Source: Aquimarina algiphila (GTDB taxonomy: Bacteria; Bacteroidota; Bacteroidia; Flavobacteriales; Flavobacteriaceae). Taken from it: DNA of 45,632 nt. This document shows, piece by piece, positions 26,274 to 34,751 of this stretch. Below the pieces are notes generated by a model. That model searched no databases, was not told the DNA's origin, and saw nothing but the letters and a program-made list of their open reading frames with translations. Location: positions 1 to 45,632 of the forward strand of contig NZ_VLNR01000052.1 of the NCBI RefSeq assembly GCF_007489275.1, read 5' to 3'. Position 1 is the stretch's first letter; every line of letters begins with the position of its first letter. Position numbers and translations under genes: made by a program.

Positions 26274-26281
26274 TACATTTG
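26274..26281 (+). promoter_or_regulatory. -7 element before atpB
   Basis: TACATTTG is a full TAnnTTTG match. A TTTA at 26250-26253, 20 bases upstream, could be a weak -33 element. It overlaps a TTG at 26279 that would otherwise be an upstream start, so translation should begin at the ATG 26315. The F0F1 genes can thus be transcribed apart from sprE and bactofilin. Confidence 0.6.
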
Positions 26282-26314
26282 CACCGAAATTTAGGAACCG
26301 AAATTTTACGTGTA

Positions 26315-27391
26315 ATGCAAAACCGTACTGTAGTTAAAATTTTATTGATTTTTACTTTGGCCTTTGCCACCTCAAATCTATTCGCAAAAGAGTCTAAAAA
26401 AGAGGGGAACGAAGGAGAAGGAGATTTAAAAACAGAAATCAAAGAATTTATAGATCATCACCTTCAAGACTCACACGATTTCACATTATTTTCTGATAAA
26501 GAAGCAAACAAGCATTATGGGTTTCCATTACCTGTTATTTTATGGGATAATGGTTTAAAGCTTTTCTCTTCTTCCAAATTTCATCATGGAGAAACTGTTG
26601 CCGAGGTTGATGGCAATTATTATAAGTTATACCATTCAAAGATTTATAAAACAGATGCATCTGGTACAATCAATTATGATGAGGATCACCATGCAACGAA
26701 TACAAAACCATTAGATTTCTCAATTACAAAAAACGTTGTGAGTATTCTGTTGATTGGTTTACTTATGTTTTTTATGTTTAGCCGTCTGGCTAAATCGTAC
26801 AAGAAAAATAATGGTATTCCTACAGGAGTTGGGCGTTTTTTAGAACCTCTTGTACTTTTTGTTAGAGATGAGATCGCTATTCCAAATATAGGAGAGAAAA
26901 ATTATAAAAGATACATGAGCTTTTTGCTTACAGTGTTTTTCTTTATCTGGTTATTAAACCTTTTAGGAATGACGCCATTGGCAGTCAATGTCACTGGAAA
27001 TATTGCTGTAACATTTGCTTTGGCACTAATCACATTTTTAATCACTAACCTTACTGCTAATAAAAATTACTGGGGTCACATTTTTTGGATGCCGGGAGTA
27101 CCTACTTTTATGAAAGTAGTTTTAGCACCAATAGAATTGTTGGGAGTTTTTATCAAGCCGTTTTCGTTAATGATTCGTTTGTATGCGAATATGACTGCGG
27201 GTCACGTAGTGATCATGAGTATCATCGGTATGATGTTCTTATTTAAAAGTTGGATTGGTAGCCCATTATCATTTGGATTGTCGTTTGCATTATCAATATT
27301 AGAATTATTGGTAGCTGCATTACAAGCATATATATTTACGATGTTGTCTGCGCTATACTTTGGTATGGCAACTGAAGAGGCACATCACTAG
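26315..27391 (+). CDS. atpB: ATP synthase F0 subunit a
   Basis: This 358-residue subunit a forms the proton half-channels at the c-ring. It has an N-terminal signal-like helix (LIFTLAFATSNLFA) and a ~110-residue periplasmic extension typical of Bacteroidota AtpB, then five to six membrane helices. The essential arginine is in SLMIRLYANM, with the conserved LLG stretch before it. I place the start at the ATG 26315 because the only earlier start (TTG 26279) lies in the -7 promoter element. A soluble His/Asp-rich segment (near residues 40-55 and 115) is unusual but occurs in this phylum. Confidence 0.95.
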   Translation: MQNRTVVKILLIFTLAFATSNLFAKESKKEGNEGEGDLKTEIKEFIDHHLQDSHDFTLFSDKEANKHYGFPLPVILWDNGLKLFSSSKFHHGETVAEVDGNYYKLYHSKIYKTDASGTINYDEDHHATNTKPLDFSITKNVVSILLIGLLMFFMFSRLAKSYKKNNGIPTGVGRFLEPLVLFVRDEIAIPNIGEKNYKRYMSFLLTVFFFIWLLNLLGMTPLAVNVTGNIAVTFALALITFLITNLTANKNYWGHIFWMPGVPTFMKVVLAPIELLGVFIKPFSLMIRLYANMTAGHVVIMSIIGMMFLFKSWIGSPLSFGLSFALSILELLVAALQAYIFTMLSALYFGMATEEAHH

Positions 27392-27422
27392 TTTTGAACG
27401 TTTAATTTTTAATTATATAATT

Positions 27423-27611
27423 ATGGAAATTCCAGAAATTGTTGGATCAGGTTTAATCGTAATCGGTGCAGGTCTAGGTATTGGTAAAATTGGTGGATCT
27501 GCAATGGAAGCTATCGCACGTCAACCAGAAGCTTCAGGTAAAATTCAAACTGCGATGCTTATTGCTGCCGCTCTTATTGAAGGTATTGGATTTGCAGCTT
27601 TATTTGCTTAA
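27423..27611 (+). CDS. atpE: ATP synthase F0 subunit c
   Basis: This 62-residue proteolipid has two helices joined by the polar loop ARQPE. The ion-carrying carboxylate is Glu53 in ALIEGIGFA. The first helix has the small-residue packing motif GAGLGIGKIGG. Residues that mark Na+ coupling in other c subunits (a Ser or Thr next to the Glu) are absent, so H+ coupling is likely. The start is the ATG at 27423; a longer frame from 27360 would overlap atpB and add a non-family leader. It is short for the family but normal for Flavobacteriia. A strong hairpin follows the gene. Confidence 0.95.
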   Translation: MEIPEIVGSGLIVIGAGLGIGKIGGSAMEAIARQPEASGKIQTAMLIAAALIEGIGFAALFA

Positions 27612-27630
27612 TCCATTTAGTACAGATGAT

Positions 27631-27657
27631 ACAACTGCAACGGTTGGTTGCAGTTGT
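27631..27657 (+). promoter_or_regulatory. Strong hairpin between atpE and atpF
   Basis: A perfect 11-base stem pairs ACAACTGCAAC (27631-27641) with GTTGCAGTTGT (27647-27657) around a 5-base loop. A T-rich stretch (TCATTTTAAGTTTTT) follows. It is inside the operon, so it may be a partial terminator or an mRNA 3'-end stabiliser that raises the yield of subunit c relative to b, delta, alpha and gamma. Confidence 0.85.
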
Positions 27658-27707
27658 TCATTTTAAGTTTTTAAAAATTAGACGATAAAAAGATAACATA
27701 ATTAATT

Positions 27708-28208
27708 ATGGATAAGTTATTAAATGATTTTTCATTCGGTCTGTTTTTCTGGCAGATATTACTTTTTGTAGGTTTACTTTTATTATTGAGAAAATTTGCT
27801 TGGAAACCTATATTAGAAGCTGTAAATAATCGTGAAGAGGGTATTAAAAATGCACTGGAATCTGCAGAAGAAGCTAGAAAAGAAATGCAAAACCTTCAAG
27901 CAGATAACGAACGTATCTTAAATGAAGCAAGAGCAGAACGTGATGGTATGCTTAAAGAAGCAAGACAGCTTAAAGAAAATATGATCACCGATGCAAAATC
28001 AGAAGCACAAGCTGAAGCAGATAAAATCGTAGCACAAGCACAAGCAACTATAGAAAGTGAAAAGAAAGCAGCGATTGCTGATCTTAAGAGCCAGGTAGCT
28101 GGACTTTCTGTAGAGATTGCAGAAAAAGTTGTGAGAAAAGAATTAGCTGACAAGGACAAACAATTGGAATTGGTTGAGTCTATGTTAGGAGATGTTACTT
28201 TAAACTAA
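27708..28208 (+). CDS. atpF: ATP synthase F0 subunit b
   Basis: This 166-residue stator protein has one N-terminal membrane helix (about residues 8-28, FFWQILLFVGLLLLLRKF) followed by a long charged coiled coil rich in Ala, Glu and Lys. The b dimer holds F1 against rotation through subunit delta. Length is normal. It lies 97 bases after atpE, beyond a strong hairpin, and 6 bases before atpH. Confidence 0.95.
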   Translation: MDKLLNDFSFGLFFWQILLFVGLLLLLRKFAWKPILEAVNNREEGIKNALESAEEARKEMQNLQADNERILNEARAERDGMLKEARQLKENMITDAKSEAQAEADKIVAQAQATIESEKKAAIADLKSQVAGLSVEIAEKVVRKELADKDKQLELVESMLGDVTLN

Positions 28209-28214
28209 TCATAC

Positions 28215-28742
28215 ATGAGTAGAGCAGCAATACGTTATGCGAAGGCAGTTTTGAGTTTAGCTCAAGATAAAAAAGCCACTGAAGATGTTCAGAAAGATAT
28301 GCAAAGTATTATCGCTACTGTTAGCGATAGCGCCGAGCTCAGAATGGTATTGAGTAGTCCTTTGATCAAAAGTGAAGTAAAACTAGCTTCACTACGTGAG
28401 ATATTTAAAGGCGCTGGGGATATTACACAAAAACTTTTTGATACTTTAGTTCAAAACAAAAGAGTTGATTTATTAGGGGATGTAGCAAAGCAATATATCG
28501 TTTTGTTTGACCAATTAAATAATACTCAGGTAGCAAAAGTGACTACGGCTGTTCCTTTGGATAAAGGATTAAAGGCTAAAGTTTTAAGCAAAGTAAAAGA
28601 ATTGACAGGTAACGAGGCGACAATAGAAAATATAATCGACGAAGCTATTATTGGTGGATTTATTCTAAGAGTTGGTGATTTACAATATAATGCTAGTATA
28701 GCAAATAAGCTTACGAATTTAAGAAGAGAATTAAGCAATTAA
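28215..28742 (+). CDS. atpH: ATP synthase F1 subunit delta
   Basis: This 175-residue protein is the delta (OSCP) subunit that joins the b stalk to the top of the alpha3beta3 head. The N-terminal helical domain opens with AAIRYAKAVLSLA, and the C-terminal part has the family signature IIDEAIIGGFILRVGD (about residues 138-153). It is 6 bases downstream of atpF and 74 bases upstream of atpA, the gap holding a hairpin. Confidence 0.95.
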   Translation: MSRAAIRYAKAVLSLAQDKKATEDVQKDMQSIIATVSDSAELRMVLSSPLIKSEVKLASLREIFKGAGDITQKLFDTLVQNKRVDLLGDVAKQYIVLFDQLNNTQVAKVTTAVPLDKGLKAKVLSKVKELTGNEATIENIIDEAIIGGFILRVGDLQYNASIANKLTNLRRELSN

Positions 28743-28775
28743 TACATACGTTTTAAAATATAAATTTAATAATAA

Positions 28776-28801
28776 GAGAATGAGAGTTTGTACTCGTTCT
28801 C
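28776..28801 (+). promoter_or_regulatory. Hairpin between atpH and atpA
   Basis: GAGAATGAG (28776-28784) pairs with CTCGTTCTC (28793-28801), nine base pairs with one G-U, around an 8-base loop. It ends 15 bases before the atpA ATG. It could affect mRNA stability or atpA translation. Confidence 0.65.
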
Positions 28802-28816
28802 CTAAACTATTATAAA

Positions 28817-30397
28817 ATGGCAGAAGTGAATCCTGCTGAAGTATCAGCAATATTAAAACAACAATTATCTGGATTTGAAGCATCAGCTTCATTAGAAGAG
28901 GTAGGAACAGTATTACAAGTAGGTGATGGTATCGCTCGTGTATACGGATTGTCTAATGCTCAATATGGGGAATTAGTAGAATTCGAATCAGGACTAGAAG
29001 GTATTGTACTTAACCTTGAGGAAGATAATGTTGGGGTAGTACTTTTAGGTTCTTCAACAGAAGTTAAAGAAGGGGTAACTGTAAAACGTACTCAGCGTAT
29101 TGCATCTATCAATGTTGGAGAAGGAATCGTAGGTCGTGTAGTAGACACATTAGGTAATCCTATTGATGGTAAAGGTGCTATCGAAGGTGAAACTTTCGAA
29201 ATGCCATTAGAGCGTAAAGCTCCTGGTGTAGTTTTTCGTCAACCGGTAAACGAACCACTTCAAACAGGGATCAAGTCTATTGATGCTATGGTACCGATCG
29301 GAAGAGGACAACGTGAGTTGGTGATTGGTGACCGTCAAACTGGTAAGACAACAGTTTGTATTGATACTATCCTAAATCAAAAAGAATTTTATGATGCTGG
29401 TGAGCCAGTATATTGTATATATGTTGCTATTGGACAGAAAGCGTCTACAGTAGCGCTTATTGCTAAAGTACTAGAGGATAAAGGTGCATTGGCATATACA
29501 ACTATCGTTGCTGCAAATGCTTCTGATCCTGCTCCTATGCAAGTATATGCTCCATTTGCAGGTGCTGCAATCGGAGAGTATTTCCGTGATACAGGACGTC
29601 CAGCTTTGATTATCTATGATGATTTATCTAAGCAGGCCGTAGCATACCGTGAGGTATCTTTGTTATTACGTCGTCCACCAGGTCGTGAGGCATATCCTGG
29701 AGATGTATTTTATCTTCACTCAAGATTATTAGAGCGTTCTGCAAAAGTAATTGCAGATGATAATATTGCTAAAGATATGAATGACCTTCCTGATTCTTTA
29801 AAAGACAAAGTAAAAGGAGGCGGATCTTTAACGGCATTACCAATTATTGAAACTCAGGCAGGTGATGTATCAGCATATATCCCAACCAATGTAATTTCTA
29901 TTACAGATGGCCAGATTTTCTTAACATCAGATTTATTTAACTCTGGGGTTCGTCCTGCAATTAATGTAGGTATCTCTGTATCTCGTGTGGGGGGATCTGC
30001 TCAGATTAAATCAATGAAAAAAGTTGCAGGTACATTAAAACTGGATCAAGCACAGTTCCGTGAACTAGAAGCATTTGCTAAGTTTGGATCTGACCTTGAT
30101 GCTGCTACCTTAAATGTAATTGAAAAAGGGAAGCGTAACGTAGAGATTCTTAAGCAAGCTCAAAATGATCCATATACCGTAGAAGATCAAATTGCGATCA
30201 TCTATGCAGGTTCTAAAAACTTGTTAAGAGACGTACCTGTAAATAAAATAAAAGAATTCGAAAGTGATTTTATAGAGTATCTTAATGCAAAACATAGAGA
30301 CACCTTAGACACTTTAAAGGCTGGAAAATTGACAGACGAAGTAACAGATGTATTACTTTCTGCTTGTAAAGAGATTTCAGCAAAATACAAAGCATAA
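28817..30397 (+). CDS. atpA: ATP synthase F1 subunit alpha
   Basis: This 526-residue subunit carries the non-catalytic nucleotide site of F1. The N-terminal beta-barrel is at about residues 25-95 and the P-loop GDRQTGKTT is near residue 170. The alpha signature includes PAINVGISVSRVGGSAQ (about residues 380-396), where the arginine supplies the finger to the catalytic site. The C-terminal helical domain is complete. Its codon use looks more regular (CGT Arg, GGT Gly) than in neighbours, as expected for a highly expressed gene. Confidence 0.97.
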   Translation: MAEVNPAEVSAILKQQLSGFEASASLEEVGTVLQVGDGIARVYGLSNAQYGELVEFESGLEGIVLNLEEDNVGVVLLGSSTEVKEGVTVKRTQRIASINVGEGIVGRVVDTLGNPIDGKGAIEGETFEMPLERKAPGVVFRQPVNEPLQTGIKSIDAMVPIGRGQRELVIGDRQTGKTTVCIDTILNQKEFYDAGEPVYCIYVAIGQKASTVALIAKVLEDKGALAYTTIVAANASDPAPMQVYAPFAGAAIGEYFRDTGRPALIIYDDLSKQAVAYREVSLLLRRPPGREAYPGDVFYLHSRLLERSAKVIADDNIAKDMNDLPDSLKDKVKGGGSLTALPIIETQAGDVSAYIPTNVISITDGQIFLTSDLFNSGVRPAINVGISVSRVGGSAQIKSMKKVAGTLKLDQAQFRELEAFAKFGSDLDAATLNVIEKGKRNVEILKQAQNDPYTVEDQIAIIYAGSKNLLRDVPVNKIKEFESDFIEYLNAKHRDTLDTLKAGKLTDEVTDVLLSACKEISAKYKA

Positions 30398-30439
30398 TTA
30401 AACGCTGAATAAAGAATTCTGAATTCATAAGTATAAAAA

Positions 30440-31300
30440 ATGGCGAATTTAAAAGAATTACGTAGTAGAATCACCTCTGTATCATCAACGATGCAAATTA
30501 CCAGTGCCATGAAAATGGTATCTGCTGCAAAGTTGAATAAAGCACAGATGGCGATTACTGCAATGCGTCCTTATTCTGATAAACTTACTGAGTTGTTGCA
30601 GAGTTTAAGCGCTTCTTTAGAAGGAGATAACGCTAGTACATATGCAGAACAACGTGAAGTAAATAAAGTGCTCGTTGTGGCAATTGCTTCTAATCGTGGT
30701 TTAGCGGGAGCATTTAACTCTAATATCGTTAAAGGTGTAAGAGAGCTTTATGAGAATGAATATGCTGGTAAGCAAGTAGATTTTGTGACGATTGGTAAAA
30801 AAGTTAATGATGTAGTTTCTAAAACGCATACTGTAATTGCAAATAAAAGTGAGGTATATGATGATCTTACTTTTACTAATGTTGCAGCAATTGCTGAAGA
30901 ATTAATGGAACATTTTACTAATGGTTCTTATGATAGAATCGTAATTGTATACAATAAATTTAGAAATGCTGCTTCTCAAGATGTTACTACAGAACAGTTT
31001 TTACCTATTGTGCCTGTAGCTGGTCAGGAAACTGCAAATTTGGATTATATTTTTGAGCCTTCTAAGGAAGAGATTGTAGAACAATTGATACCTAAGTCGC
31101 TTAAAACACAATTGTATAAAGCGTTACGTGATTCGTTTGCATCAGAGCATGGTGCGCGTATGACTGCAATGCATAAAGCGACTGATAATGCTACAGAGCT
31201 TAGAGATGCACTTAAATTGTCATATAACAAAGCAAGACAAGCTTCTATTACCAATGAAATCCTTGAGATTGTTGGTGGTGCAGAAGCATTGAATAACTAA
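30440..31300 (+). CDS. atpG: ATP synthase F1 subunit gamma
   Basis: This 286-residue rotor shaft has the N-terminal long helix (LRSRITSVSSTMQITSAMKM) and the C-terminal partner helix with the conserved stretch EHGARMTAMHKATDNA. The middle Rossmann-like domain contains SNRGLAGAFN. It is the last atp gene here; atpD (beta) and atpC (epsilon) do not follow and are not in the window. A strong terminator begins 20 bases downstream. Confidence 0.96.
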   Translation: MANLKELRSRITSVSSTMQITSAMKMVSAAKLNKAQMAITAMRPYSDKLTELLQSLSASLEGDNASTYAEQREVNKVLVVAIASNRGLAGAFNSNIVKGVRELYENEYAGKQVDFVTIGKKVNDVVSKTHTVIANKSEVYDDLTFTNVAAIAEELMEHFTNGSYDRIVIVYNKFRNAASQDVTTEQFLPIVPVAGQETANLDYIFEPSKEEIVEQLIPKSLKTQLYKALRDSFASEHGARMTAMHKATDNATELRDALKLSYNKARQASITNEILEIVGGAEALNN

Positions 31301-31320
31301 TACTATATTAAGTTTTTAGT

Positions 31321-31363
31321 ATAATAATAAAGCCCACCCTTTTTTGGTGGGCTTTATTATTAT
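31321..31363 (+). terminator. Intrinsic terminator of the atp operon
   Basis: A perfect 18-base stem pairs 31321-31338 with 31346-31363; its core is AAAGCCCACC/GGTGGGCTTT. The loop is CTTTTTT. The stem is followed by mixed sequence rather than a long T-run, but the lower stem itself ends in TTTATTATTAT. Confidence 0.92.
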
Positions 31364-31453
31364 ACCTGTGACTGTATTTTATGATTTCCTTTTACGCAAC
31401 CATTTGTATGTATTTAAGACTATTTAAATGAAAAGACTTAATACGTAATCAAA

Positions 31454-31969
31454 ATGGTTAGCATGAAAAAACATAATAAATCAGCAATAATTAACCCTCA
31501 GCCGAAGACAACATCTCGATTAAAAAATAAGGTAGTTTTATTGATCATCTTTCAATGTTGTATGGTTTTTCTTCTTTCTTGTTCTAATGATGATGGCAGA
31601 CCTTTACGTGGATCAATCATTTTAGGAGATGCAGGCATATCTGGTACAGTGTATTGTTCATTGGATTTGGATAAGAGTTCTGTACAAAATATAGATGAAA
31701 TTAGGATCTATAATGGGAGTGAAGATAATGTGGCTAGTAGCGAAATCACTTGGGGGTTTTCTACGGAAGAAATAAATTTAAATACCGAATTTATTAAAGA
31801 AGAAAACTTAATAGATTTTGGAATCGAAATTATTAGTTTATCAGAAGATAGGAGGGTTTTTACTATTAAATATTTACAAGGATTCAATGGGATATTTTTG
31901 GGATATAAGGTTGTATCACAGAAAAAGGCTTGGTGCAATACCTCATTTTACCAAGAAAGTGTAATATAA
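31454..31969 (+). CDS. Hypothetical lipoprotein
   Basis: This 171-residue protein is not recognised. A long basic leader precedes a hydrophobic segment (VVLLIIFQCCMVFLL) and a lipobox ending in LLSC; the mature part starts CSNDD, which resembles the acidic surface-export signal of flavobacterial lipoproteins. The rest is probably beta-rich, with two further cysteines (in TVYCSLD and KAWCNTS) that could form a disulphide. The ATG at 31454 (MVSMKKHN) and one three codons later are both possible starts. Nothing in the neighbourhood suggests a function. Confidence 0.7.
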   Translation: MVSMKKHNKSAIINPQPKTTSRLKNKVVLLIIFQCCMVFLLSCSNDDGRPLRGSIILGDAGISGTVYCSLDLDKSSVQNIDEIRIYNGSEDNVASSEITWGFSTEEINLNTEFIKEENLIDFGIEIISLSEDRRVFTIKYLQGFNGIFLGYKVVSQKKAWCNTSFYQESVI

Positions 31970-32083
31970 ATATCCAATATACCTTGATACCTGAAAAATT
32001 TGAAGACTTTATCCTTAAGCTTTACTTTGGGTATTATACTGCCGTTTTTCTATCTTTATCAAATGTTAAAATAATTTTGGCAT

Positions 32084-32091
32084 TAGATTTG
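32084..32091 (+). promoter_or_regulatory. Candidate -7 element
   Basis: TAGATTTG lies 28 bases before the ATG at 32120; a second match, TAATTTTG, is at 32072-32079. Either could drive the small lipoprotein gene. Confidence 0.35.
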
Positions 32092-32119
32092 TCTTTAAAT
32101 AAGATAAATAAAGAATACT

Positions 32120-32611
32120 ATGAAAAACTTTGAAACATTATGCATTAAGGTATTGATGCTTTTGGTAGTAGTTACTTTTACACAATGTGCAAGTAGTCAA
32201 AAAATAGACATGAAAGCTTCTCTACAAATCAAAGACTCTTATTTTCAAGAAATTCCTTCGGGAATGGCTGATGGCCCCACCACCTTGTTCGTAAGTTTTG
32301 AAATTGAAAAAAACAATGAAGTTGAGCTTACTTATGCTTTTTTTAGAGGTAAAAAAATTGAATTGAAGAAGACGAATTCAAATCCAAATATATATGAAGG
32401 TAATTACGTGTATCCGGCTAAAATGCAAGACCTGATTATGAGCGGTGATTCTAAAGAAGAGTTTAAAAACCAATTACCAGAAATAGAAAGGAAAATCCCT
32501 TTCGAGCTTAAAGCAAATGAATGTATGCTTCAATACATCCAAAACGGAGAAGAAAAACTGTTCAAAATAGAGAACCTCAAACAAATAGTTTTAAAGAACT
32601 TTCCTATGTAA
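32120..32611 (+). CDS. Hypothetical small lipoprotein
   Basis: This 163-residue protein is not recognised. It has a signal helix (CIKVLMLLVVVTFT) and a probable lipidated cysteine in TQCASS; the glutamine before the cysteine is unusual but occurs in Bacteroidota. No acidic export signal follows, so a periplasm-facing location is more likely. The mature part is short, with mixed beta and helix. It sits just upstream of a flippase gene. Confidence 0.7.
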   Translation: MKNFETLCIKVLMLLVVVTFTQCASSQKIDMKASLQIKDSYFQEIPSGMADGPTTLFVSFEIEKNNEVELTYAFFRGKKIELKKTNSNPNIYEGNYVYPAKMQDLIMSGDSKEEFKNQLPEIERKIPFELKANECMLQYIQNGEEKLFKIENLKQIVLKNFPM

Positions 32612-32660
32612 ATTAGGCGATAAAAAATTGTACTTTTACGACTACAATTAGATTCACCAA

Positions 32661-34112
32661 TTGAGCATATTTCAAAAACTTTTTAAGCAGACTTTTATCT
32701 ATGGAGTAGCGACAGTGCTTCCTCGTATGTTGTCATTTTTATTAGTTCCATTATATACCGATGTATTGCCGACAAATGAATATGGAAAAGTTTCTATCAT
32801 ATTTTCATACTTCGTTTTATTCAATGTGATACTAGCCTATGGCATGGAGACTGCTTTTTTTCGTTTTTTTAATAAAGAATCAGATAAACAAAAAGTTGTT
32901 AGTACTTCGACAATATCTCTCTTAATATCTTCTTTTGGCTTTTTTGCATTAGCGCTGTTATTTAAGGACCAAATTGCGATGTTAACCGGGATAAAAGAAG
33001 ATTATATTGTCTTAGTTATCTGGATACTCTTGTTAGATGCTTTAGTGATTATTCCTTTTGCTTGGCTAAGAGCAAATGAAAGACCGATGAAATATTCATT
33101 TATAAAGATTTTAAATGTATTTATTAATCTTGGATTGAATGTTTTTCTATTGATATATCTAAAAAAACTATCTGATGATTTTTCAAGCTTAAAAAGTATT
33201 GTCATTGATAATTATGAGATTAATTATATTTTCATTTCAAATTTGGTGGCAAGTGGATTAACACTTTTGTTATTGGTTCCTTTTTATATCAATCTTAAAT
33301 ACCGTTTTGATAAAGCATTATGGAAAAGGATGATGAAGTATTCACTTCCAATTTTAATAGCTGGAGTTGCATTTTCAATCAATGAAACATTCGATAGAAT
33401 TATACTTGATTATTTGTTACCAGAAGATACTGCAGAACATGTTGTTGGAGTGTATTCGGCCTGTTATAAACTGGCATTATTTATGACGTTATTTTCAACA
33501 GCCTTTAGACTGGGAATAGAACCTTTTTTCTTTAACTATTCTGAAAATAAAAATGCTCCAGAAACGTATGCGAGAATTACAAAATACTTTGTGGCCTTTG
33601 GAGCCCTTATCTTATTAGGAGTGGTTATTTTTGTTCACATCTTAAAAGTATTCATTATTAGAGACCAGGCATATTGGGAAGCTGTAAAAATTGTTCCTAT
33701 AATAGTATTGGCTAATTTATGCCTTGGTATTTATCACAATCTTTCGGTATGGTATAAAATTACGGATCGAACTAAATTTGGCGCCTATATTTCTGTTGTA
33801 GGAGCAGGACTTACATTGCTTTTAAATTTTATTTTAATACCAAGGTATAGTTATCTTGGATCGGCAATAGCGACATTAGTTGCTTATGGCTCTATGATGT
33901 TATTATCATGGTATTTTGGAAGAAAATATTATCCAATCCCCTATAATTTAAAAAAGATAGGAATGTATCTTACGCTTTCTATCAGTTTTTCGATTCTTTC
34001 GTTTTACATTTTTGATAGTAATTATATGATTTCTATTCCATTGTTACTCGTGTTTTTAGTAATTTTGTACGCCTCAGAAAAGAGAGAGTTAAAACAAATT
34101 TTAAAAAAATAA
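32661..34112 (+). CDS. Wzx-like polysaccharide flippase (MOP superfamily)
   Basis: This 483-residue membrane protein has about fourteen predicted helices and belongs to the polysaccharide transporter branch of the MOP/MATE superfamily, which flips undecaprenyl-linked glycans. The opening (KLFKQTFIYGVATVLPRMLSF) is typical of Bacteroidota members. The start is the TTG at 32661 (product MSIFQKLFKQ). It is 19 kb from the polysaccharide locus but is the only flippase in the window, so it could serve that pathway. It precedes dut by 30 bases. Confidence 0.87.
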   Translation: MSIFQKLFKQTFIYGVATVLPRMLSFLLVPLYTDVLPTNEYGKVSIIFSYFVLFNVILAYGMETAFFRFFNKESDKQKVVSTSTISLLISSFGFFALALLFKDQIAMLTGIKEDYIVLVIWILLLDALVIIPFAWLRANERPMKYSFIKILNVFINLGLNVFLLIYLKKLSDDFSSLKSIVIDNYEINYIFISNLVASGLTLLLLVPFYINLKYRFDKALWKRMMKYSLPILIAGVAFSINETFDRIILDYLLPEDTAEHVVGVYSACYKLALFMTLFSTAFRLGIEPFFFNYSENKNAPETYARITKYFVAFGALILLGVVIFVHILKVFIIRDQAYWEAVKIVPIIVLANLCLGIYHNLSVWYKITDRTKFGAYISVVGAGLTLLLNFILIPRYSYLGSAIATLVAYGSMMLLSWYFGRKYYPIPYNLKKIGMYLTLSISFSILSFYIFDSNYMISIPLLLVFLVILYASEKRELKQILKK

Positions 34113-34142
34113 ACAACTTCTGGTTGAAAGTGTAAAGTACCT

Positions 34143-34577
34143 ATGCAAATAAAAATTATTAACCGATCATCACATGATTTGCCTCATTATGAAACTATCG
34201 CTTCTGCAGGGATGGATTTGAGAGCCAATATAACAGAATCTATTACGTTACAACCTTTGGAGAGAACGATTGTAAAAACAGGATTGTTTATCGAGCTACC
34301 AGTAGGTTATGAAGCGCAGGTTCGACCTCGTAGCGGATTAGCAGCCAAAAAAGGAATTACTGTACTTAATGCACCAGGAACTATCGATGCTGATTATAGA
34401 GGAGAAGTAGGGGTGATTTTAGTAAACCTTTCTAACGAAAATTTTACCATCGAAAATGGAGAACGGGTTGCTCAAATGGTAATAGCCAAACATGAACGTG
34501 CAGAATGGCAGGTTGTAGAAGAACTTTCTGAGACATCAAGAGGTGAAGGTGGTTTTGGGAGTACTGGAGTTAAATAA
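34143..34577 (+). CDS. dut: dUTP diphosphatase
   Basis: This 144-residue trimeric dUTPase hydrolyses dUTP to dUMP and PPi, keeping uracil out of DNA and supplying thymidylate synthesis. All five family motifs are present: AGMDLRA, RPRSGLA, GTIDADYRGE, GERVAQMVI and the C-terminal GEGGFGSTG arm that closes over the active site. The substrate-binding and catalytic Asp are in motif 3. Length is standard. Confidence 0.96.
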   Translation: MQIKIINRSSHDLPHYETIASAGMDLRANITESITLQPLERTIVKTGLFIELPVGYEAQVRPRSGLAAKKGITVLNAPGTIDADYRGEVGVILVNLSNENFTIENGERVAQMVIAKHERAEWQVVEELSETSRGEGGFGSTGVK

Positions 34578-34590
34578 TTAAAAACTGTTT

Positions 34591-34660
34591 ATTCTAGACG
34601 TTTTTAGTACTGATCTCTCGACTCTGTTCTAGATGACAGAATACAAAATGTATCTAGAAT
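34591..34660. repeat. Intergenic inverted repeat with a degenerate REP-like core
   Basis: ATTCTAGA (34591-34598) and TCTAGAAT (34653-34660) are exact reverse complements. Between them, GATCTCTCGACTCTG and GATGACAG resemble a decayed copy of the CTCGACT...GATGACA repeats I recall between genes of Flavobacteriia. Nothing else is visible in the 174-base gap between dut and the next gene. Confidence 0.45.
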
Positions 34661-34751
34661 AGGTTTTTGGATTAAAGAAAATAGTTTAGCACATAGGTAT
34701 ATGTTATGTATGCCATAAGACAAAAAATAATAACATTAAAAAAATAATCAA

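Noticed and set aside
26279..26317. TTG at 26279 as the atpB start
   Set aside because: It lies inside the -7 element TACATTTG; the ATG at 26315 gives a normal signal-like N-terminus.
27360..27422. Longer atpE start at 27360
   Set aside because: It overlaps the end of atpB and adds residues absent from subunit c; the ATG at 27423 matches the family.
31930..32133. A 67-codon frame overlapping two lipoprotein genes
   Set aside because: It overlaps the end of one gene and the start of the next in another frame, and its translation has no recognisable features.
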